From CAVQXR01 sp963717955 (lineage in GTDB: Bacteria; Actinomycetota; Thermoleophilia; Gaiellales; Gaiellaceae): DNA of 64,000 nucleotides. Below are positions 59,487 to 64,000 of the stretch, piece after piece. The position numbers and the translations under genes were made by a program. The notes under the pieces are model-generated. The model saw nothing but the letters and a program-made list of their open reading frames with translations. It did no database searches and was not told the origin of the DNA. Positions within the stretch are counted from its first letter, which is position 1; every line of letters begins with the position of its first letter. The stretch lies in NCBI GenBank assembly GCA_963717955.1, contig CAVQXR010000002.1, positions 496,001 to 560,000 on the forward strand, written 5' to 3'.

Positions 59487-59965
59487 CGCTTTCTCCGGAA
59501 CAGCCCGCGGCCGTCGTCGCCGTCGCCGGGAGGCTGGAGCGTCGAGTTGACGATCACGACCGTGCACCGGGCGTTGTGGGAGACGCGGTTCGGGACGTTG
59601 CCGAGCAGGAACTCCTTCCGCCCGGTCATGCCGGCGTTCCCGACGACGACGACGTCGATCTTCTCCGCCTCGGCCGCCTCCACGATCGCTGCCGCGGGGT
59701 CGTCGTCGATCACGACCAACGCGCGGCCGCTCTCCCCGGCGATCTCGCGGGCGTGAAGGGCGAGCTCCTGCTCCTGGAGGTAGAGTCGCGACCGCTCGAC
59801 GGCGGTCGACCCCCCTGTCGTGTCGGCGGGCACGAGCACCTGGAGGAGCCAGAGCTCGGCTCCGTACCGGTCGGCCATGTCGGCCGCCCACGCGACCGCG
59901 CGTTCGGCCGTGGCCGAGCGGTCGGTGGCGACGAGGATCCGCGAGATGCTTTCCGGAGGTGTCAT
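59483..59965 (-). CDS. Universal stress protein family
   Basis: A 160-residue Usp. SRILVATDRSATAERAVAWAADMA opens it and VVVGNAGMTGRKEFLLGNVPNRVSHNARCTVVIV is the ATP-loop. The C-terminus is extended with Gly/Asp/Arg (PPGDGDDGRGLFRRKR). It is cotranscribed with the UbiB-like kinase (GTGA overlap), a recurrent pairing that may hint at shared energy-status control. Confidence 0.88.
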   Translation of the reverse strand: MTPPESISRILVATDRSATAERAVAWAADMADRYGAELWLLQVLVPADTTGGSTAVERSRLYLQEQELALHAREIAGESGRALVVIDDDPAAAIVEAAEAEKIDVVVVGNAGMTGRKEFLLGNVPNRVSHNARCTVVIVNSTLQPPGDGDDGRGLFRRKR

Positions 59966-60060
59966 GCGCGGGATTCTCCCCCATGCGAGAGCCCGCCGCC
60001 AGCCCGTCGGTGCGCGGCGGCCTGTACGCTCGGATCAGGAGGTCGACGGAGGGAGGCGCG

Positions 60061-60330
60061 ATGGGGCACGGACAGCGGTTTTCGGCGGAGCAGGCCCGGG
60101 AGGTGGGGGAGCGGATCGGCATCCACTGGGCTACGAGCCCGTTCGACGTCGAGCAGTTTCGGATGGGCATGGACGTCGAGCTCGAGCACGGCCTTCACGA
60201 TCCCGAGACGAACGTCACGGGCGACGACCCGATCACGACCGGCAAGATCGCGCTCGCGCACCTGCGGGAGTTCGCCGACTACTACACGCGGCTCGCGGCG
60301 ATGGAGGCAGAGGGCGGCGCGGGCGCGTAG
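60061..60330 (+). CDS. DUF5661-like protein
   Basis: An 89-residue protein: FSAEQAREVGERIGIHWATSPFDVEQFRMGMDVELEHGLHDPETNVTGDDPITTGKIALAHLREFADYYTRLAAME. The pattern FDVEQFxxGMxVELEHG...TGKIALAHLxExPDYYxRL is the DUF5661 signature. GGAGGGAGG lies before the ATG. Function unknown. Confidence 0.85.
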   Translation: MGHGQRFSAEQAREVGERIGIHWATSPFDVEQFRMGMDVELEHGLHDPETNVTGDDPITTGKIALAHLREFADYYTRLAAMEAEGGAGA

Positions 60331-60382
60331 CCGGCGGGCCGCTCCTCCGCTCGCAACCGGGCGCTGCGCGTATCGTCGAATT

Positions 60383-60583
60383 GTGAACAAGGACGTGAAG
60401 GCGTTCGTCCGTCAGCTCGAGCGAGCGGGGCTCTCCGTCGAGCGGTCCGGCGGCGGCCACTACCGGGTGCGCACCGCGGACGGCGCGACGATCGCCTTCG
60501 TCCCGTTCTCCCCCTCCACGAACCGCTGGCGGGAGAACACGATCGCGCAGCTCCGCCAGCGCGGGATCGAGCTCGAGCAGTGA
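60383..60583 (+). CDS. HicA-like mRNA interferase-fold protein, no HicB partner
   Basis: A 66-residue protein with the HicA fold: FVRQLERAGLSVERSGGGHYRVRTADGATIAFVPFSPSTNRWRENTIAQLRQRGIEL. The histidine in GGGHYRV aligns with the catalytic His of HicA toxins (GSHY). No hicB antitoxin is within reach on either side, so it may be a stand-alone dsRBD-like protein. GTG start. Confidence 0.72.
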   Translation: MNKDVKAFVRQLERAGLSVERSGGGHYRVRTADGATIAFVPFSPSTNRWRENTIAQLRQRGIELEQ

Positions 60584-60650
60584 GGCCCGTCCGGGTCGGG
60601 GGGGCGCCTGAGCGGGCCGGGCCGCCCCTGTCTGTGCGGGCCCGGGCGTC

Positions 60651-62210
60651 GTGAGCCCCGAGGTCGGCGAGATGCCCGCTGCCGGCAACGCCGTGACGAT
60701 GGGCCTGGCCTTCTACGCGCGCGGTGGATCGGCGCAGGTGGCGCGCTATCTCGCCCGGGCGCTCGCGCGGCAGGGCTGGCCCGTCCGGCTGTTCGCGGGC
60801 TCGCTCGGCGAGGCGGGAGCGGCGACGAACGCGGCGACGTTCTTCGCCGGGCTCGACATCGTGTCGGCCGACTTCACCGCGGCGCGAGAGGCGTTCGGCC
60901 GGGGCGGCGACCCGATGGCCGCCGAGGTGCCGCTTCATCCGTCGTTCGAGGATCGTCCGGGCGCCCCCGACCGGCTGTTCGCGTCGCTCGACGAGCAGCA
61001 GGCGGAGCGCCAGGTGACCGCATGGGAACGGCTGCTCGCACGCGGCGGCGCAACCGAGGCCCTGCTGGCGCACCTGCATCACCTCACGCCTCAGCACGAC
61101 GCGCTCGCACGGGTCGCGCCCCGGCTGCCCGTGGTCGCGCATCTGCACGGGACCGAGCTGAAGATGCTCGACGGGATCCGCCGGCGCCGAGACATCGCCG
61201 GCCGACTCGGGACAGATCTGGCGGGGATGGCCTTGGGCGTCGCGGGCCGGGAGGCAATTGCCTCGCTCCCTGACGCCGACCGCGAGCTCCTCGAGAGCAC
61301 GCGCTGGGACGCCTGGCGCCACGGCGATGCCTGGGAGGCACGCCTGCGGGCGAACGCGGCGCGGGCCGGCCGGCTGATCGCGGTCTCGCTCCACGATCGC
61401 GACGAGGCCGTCCGCCTCCTCGGGATCGACGGGGCGAGGGTCGAGTTGATCGCGAACGGCGTCGACGTCGAGCGGTTCGACCGGCGGCACGCGACCCCGG
61501 CCGAGCGGCTGGCGCGGTGGCATGCGTGGCTCGTGGACGATCCGCTCGGCTGGGACGCCTCCGGCGTGCCGGGCTCGGTCCAGTACACGGCCGACGACCT
61601 GGCGCCGTTCACCGATCCGGCGACCGGCGAGGCGAGCCCGGTGCTCCTCTTCGTCGGGCGTTTCCTGGCCTTCAAGCGCGTCCCGCTGCTCGTGCGTGCC
61701 TACCAGCGGGCGCGGTCGAGCTTCGAGCGCCCCGCCCCGCTCGTGATCTGGGGCGGGCATCCCGGGGAGTGGGAGGGGGAGCACCCTGTCGACGTGGCGC
61801 GGGCCGGCGGAGGCCGTGGGATCTTCTTCACCGGGTGGCGGGGGCACGACGAGCTCCCCGACGGGATGAACGCGGCCGACGTGCTGGCGGCGCCGTCGGT
61901 GGGCGAGCCGTTCGGGCAGGTGTACCTGGAGGCGATGGCATGCGGGCTCCCCGTGATCGCGACCTCGACGGGCGGGCCGCTCGACTTCGTGAACACCGAA
62001 CGCGGGCGCCCGAACGGCTGGCTCGTCGGCCCCGACGACGAGGCCGCGCTGGCGGCAGCGCTCGTCGAGGCCGTCAACGACCGGGCCGAGCGCCGCGCGC
62101 GGGGGGAGGCGGCCTACGAGCAGATCCGCAGCCGCTTCTCCTGGGACACGATCGCGACCCGTGTCGTCTCGCTGTACGAGCAGGTCGCCGCAGCGCCCCG
62201 CGAGCGCTGA
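60651..62210 (+). CDS. Family 4 glycosyltransferase
   Basis: A 519-residue GT-B enzyme. GLAFYARGGSAQVARYLARALARQG is the N-terminal acceptor-side loop; VVAHLHGTELKML follows, LLFVGRFLAFKRVPLLVRAY opens the donor domain, and GEPFGQVYLEAMACGLPVIATSTGGPLDFV has the EX7E motif of retaining enzymes. It has no sugar-synthesis neighbours. A 19-codon fragment resembling its N-terminus occurs at 63775, so a second copy once existed. Confidence 0.9.
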   Translation: MSPEVGEMPAAGNAVTMGLAFYARGGSAQVARYLARALARQGWPVRLFAGSLGEAGAATNAATFFAGLDIVSADFTAAREAFGRGGDPMAAEVPLHPSFEDRPGAPDRLFASLDEQQAERQVTAWERLLARGGATEALLAHLHHLTPQHDALARVAPRLPVVAHLHGTELKMLDGIRRRRDIAGRLGTDLAGMALGVAGREAIASLPDADRELLESTRWDAWRHGDAWEARLRANAARAGRLIAVSLHDRDEAVRLLGIDGARVELIANGVDVERFDRRHATPAERLARWHAWLVDDPLGWDASGVPGSVQYTADDLAPFTDPATGEASPVLLFVGRFLAFKRVPLLVRAYQRARSSFERPAPLVIWGGHPGEWEGEHPVDVARAGGGRGIFFTGWRGHDELPDGMNAADVLAAPSVGEPFGQVYLEAMACGLPVIATSTGGPLDFVNTERGRPNGWLVGPDDEAALAAALVEAVNDRAERRARGEAAYEQIRSRFSWDTIATRVVSLYEQVAAAPRER

Positions 62211-62644
62211 GCCCCCTCAGCGGAGCGGCGCGACACGCCTTCGCTCTTCGTGATGCGATCCGACGGGACGCAACCGTCGACAGCTCGTGGGCCCCCCACA
62301 GGAGCGCTTCATCGACTGGGCGCCGGCGTGGTCACCCGACGGTGACGCAGCGGAGGGTCTACCAGACTGGGGAAACCCTAATGAAACGCCCTCACGCCGA
62401 TAGGCGCCCAGAACTGGCGAAATACGGTGCGCCCATTGTGCGCCCATAGACACCCGTTTCGGCGGACTTCCATGGACGTAGACGGATTGGAGCGGGGTCC
62501 GATGCGGCCGCACTCCCACCTACCATGTGCAGGGATTTCCTTTCGACGGAGCGGAGCCGCTCGCGGGCGCTGGGGCAGCGTTCGATTCTGATACGCCCGC
62601 CGGAGTGGCCACGAATGCCCTGCGTATTCACATGCGGAATCACA
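62211..62644. other. 434-base gap with tandem 9-mer, no gene recognised
   Basis: No convincing gene is seen. GTGCGCCCA occurs twice at 62427-62435 and 62438-62446, two bases apart. Base composition is lower in GC than the flanks, and a run of short frames lacks ribosome sites. The clpP stop lies at its right edge. It may be the scar of a lost element. Confidence 0.4.
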
Positions 62645-63229
62645 TCAGCGGTTGGTAATCACACGGTCGATGATCCCGTACGCCTCTGCCTCGTCCGCGC
62701 TCAGGAAGTAGTCGCGCTCCATGTCCGCGGAAACCTTTTCGCGTGGCTGGCCGGTATGCAGGACGACAATCTCCTCGAGACGTCGCTTGACGCTGATCAC
62801 CTCGCGCGCCTGGATCTCGATGTCAGTTGCCTGCCCCTCAAAGCCGCCCGACAGCTGGTGAAGGAGGATCTTTGCGTTCGGCAACGCCATCCGCTTTCCC
62901 TTCGCTCCGCCCGCGAGCAGCACCGCGGCCATCGACAACGCTGTCCCGACGCAAATCGTCTGCACGTCTGGTTTGACGAACTGCATCGTGTCGTAGATCG
63001 TCAGCCCCGCGTAGACGGAGCCGCCCGGCGAGTTGATATAGATCGAGATGTCCTTGTCGGGATCCTCGGATTCCAGGTGCAACAGTTCGGCCACCAAGAG
63101 GTTCGCGATCTCGTCATAGATCGGTGTGCCGAGGAAGATGATCCGCTCCGCCAGAAGACGCGAATAGATATCCAAGGCCCGCTCGCCGCGCGAGTTCTGC
63201 TCGATCACCATCGGAATCAACGGACTCAT
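62645..63229 (-). CDS. clpP: ATP-dependent Clp protease proteolytic subunit
   Basis: A 194-residue ClpP. Catalytic residues are Ser99 (GTALSMAAVLLAGG), His124 (ILLHQLSGG) and Asp173 (MERDYFLSADEA). The Ser loop is TALSM rather than the common QAASM, which is seen in ClpP2-type actinobacterial paralogues. No second clpP, clpX or tig is adjacent. A GGAGG site is present ahead of the ATG. Part of the protease that degrades tagged and damaged proteins. Confidence 0.93.
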   Translation of the reverse strand: MSPLIPMVIEQNSRGERALDIYSRLLAERIIFLGTPIYDEIANLLVAELLHLESEDPDKDISIYINSPGGSVYAGLTIYDTMQFVKPDVQTICVGTALSMAAVLLAGGAKGKRMALPNAKILLHQLSGGFEGQATDIEIQAREVISVKRRLEEIVVLHTGQPREKVSADMERDYFLSADEAEAYGIIDRVITNR

Positions 63230-63476
63230 ACAGCCTCCAGCCTAGTTGGCCCAACGCGGTCGCCGTGACCAAGCCGGCCGCTAACCCCGTCTGAGCTCTC
63301 CTGTTGCCTCCTGACCTGGAGCTTCGCGGTGAGCCGCCACGTCGGAGCCGAAGCGGCGGGAGTTGGACGCGCTGGATTCGGAGCGGATGACCGTCGGAAC
63401 CCTCGAGTCGAACGATCTCGTCGGCAGAACCCGCTAGGGTGCGCCTGGCAGCAGGACAGCCGGAAAGGAGCCCGAC

Positions 63477-63572
63477 GTGGCCGGGAAGAAGCGTCCAAAG
63501 CCGCTGGCCGAGACCGAGAAGAAGGCGCCAGCAAAGCCCAAGCGCCCGAAGAAGACCTCGCGCGGCAAGTAG
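63477..63572 (+). CDS. 31-residue lysine-rich peptide
   Basis: Reads VAGKKRPKPLAETEKKAPA, then KPKRPKKTSRGK. Ten lysines and several prolines suggest nucleic-acid binding. AAAGGAG lies 7 bases before the GTG, a good ribosome site, which is the main support. Family not recognised. Confidence 0.4.
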   Translation: MAGKKRPKPLAETEKKAPAKPKRPKKTSRGK

Positions 63573-63774
63573 ACAGGTCGTCAACGGGCCGCTCTCCAGG
63601 AGCCGCTGATCGTCGCCCTTGCCGCTCGCGGAAGCGCCTGTCACCATCGGCGGCGGGTCGATGCGATGTTCGCGTCGGGGATCCTTCCCTGCTCCGTGAG
63701 CTTGCGATTACCTGTCGCGGCAAGGATGGGCACTAGCAGGAGGTTCCGCGACTGAGCGGACAACGCAGACGGCT

Positions 63775-63831
63775 GGGAATGAGCCTCATGTTCTACCGGC
63801 GCGGCGGTTCGGCGCAGGAAGGCGGCTAATC
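63775..63831 (+). pseudogene. Relic of a glycosyltransferase N-terminus
   Basis: Nineteen codons reading LGMSLMFYRRGGSAQEGG and a stop match the start MGLAFYARGGSAQVAR of the glycosyltransferase at 60651. The match then ends, 9 bases ahead of recQ. Only a fragment of a former paralogue remains. Confidence 0.55.
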
Positions 63832-63840
63832 TGGCCCACC

Positions 63841-64000
63841 ATGCCAGCCGAGAAGACCGCTCAGAGCGCGCTCGACGTCCTCAGCGCCAGGTTCGGCTTC
63901 TCCTCGTTCCGCCCCGGCCAGCAGCAGGTCGTCGAGGCGCTGCTAGCGGGCCGCTCCGCGCTCGCGGTCTTCCCGACGGGCGCCGGCAAGAGCCTCTGCT
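63841..64000 (+). CDS. recQ: ATP-dependent DNA helicase RecQ (N-terminus only)
   Basis: The visible 53 residues read MPAEKTAQSALDVLSARFGFSSFRPGQQQVV, the RecQ motif 0, and then VFPTGAGKSLC, the Walker A of RecQ-type helicases. The gene runs off the right end of the window. Confidence 0.88.
   Translation, partial: MPAEKTAQSALDVLSARFGFSSFRPGQQQVVEALLAGRSALAVFPTGAGKSLC

Noticed and set aside
62427..62446. Phage attachment site from the tandem GTGCGCCCA
   Set aside because: No tRNA gene, integrase or second flanking copy was found; the motif alone is not enough.
1..64000. CRISPR arrays, rRNA and tRNA genes
   Set aside because: No regular spacer-repeat arrays were seen and no cloverleaf with a convincing T-arm was found by eye; a tRNAscan-SE run would settle tRNAs.

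Overview
The window is high-GC DNA with dense, mostly short-spaced genes, GTG and ATG starts preceded by GGAGG-type ribosome sites, and the ribosomal block rpsF-ssb-rpsR-rplI followed by dnaB and purA. Together with the many universal stress proteins, an IdeR/DtxR-type iron box and large LuxR/adenylate-cyclase ATPase regulators, this points to an actinobacterium, most likely a deep-branching Thermoleophilia-like lineage. That placement is inferred from gene content; no rRNA gene is present to confirm it. Both ends cut through genes: trimethylamine dehydrogenase at the left and recQ at the right.

Region 1 (1-24.9 kb) is dominated by catabolism of methylated amines and one-carbon units. It holds a trimethylamine dehydrogenase, an APC permease, a GMC oxidoreductase, a GcvT-like demethylase with an IclR regulator and a divergent FAD amine oxidase, an ammonium transporter with three small companion genes, and a sox D-A-G-B / formate-THF ligase / FolD-like run on the minus strand. 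A REP-associated tyrosine transposase (4.3-4.8 kb) lies among GTAG-headed palindromes of the type it is expected to act on, and similar palindromes recur near 11.7 and 18.3 kb. Several genes here (the IclR regulator, fhs, soxA, soxD) carry single-base frameshifts. These look more like assembly indels than decay, but the raw sequence cannot prove it.

Region 2 (25-44 kb) carries a berberine-bridge-type FAD oxidase, a LuxR-family ATPase regulator, a ferredoxin/ferredoxin-reductase pair, a glutamine-synthetase-like ligase that could be a gamma-glutamylmethylamide synthetase, and an NAD-linked formate dehydrogenase locus (catalytic subunit, NuoEF-like fusion, iron-sulfur subunit, fdhD) with mobA and a shortened MoeA-like gene. 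The catalytic subunit has an in-frame UGA followed by a clear bacterial SECIS hairpin, so it is a selenoprotein. Its N-terminal 4Fe-4S domain is encoded two genes downstream, at the end of the iron-sulfur subunit. Amine demethylation, transfer of the carbon to tetrahydrofolate, release as formate and oxidation of formate with NAD reduction form a plausible chain across regions 1 and 2.

Region 3 (44-64 kb) is largely housekeeping: dnaB, rplI, rpsR, ssb, rpsF, an R2lox-like oxidase, an iron ABC transporter behind an IdeR-type box, a PAS protein, an adenylate-cyclase/ATPase regulator, a UbiB-family kinase, a lone HicA-like protein, a glycosyltransferase, clpP and the start of recQ. The 727-base gap upstream of dnaB contains a 167-nt nearly self-complementary element of unknown role.
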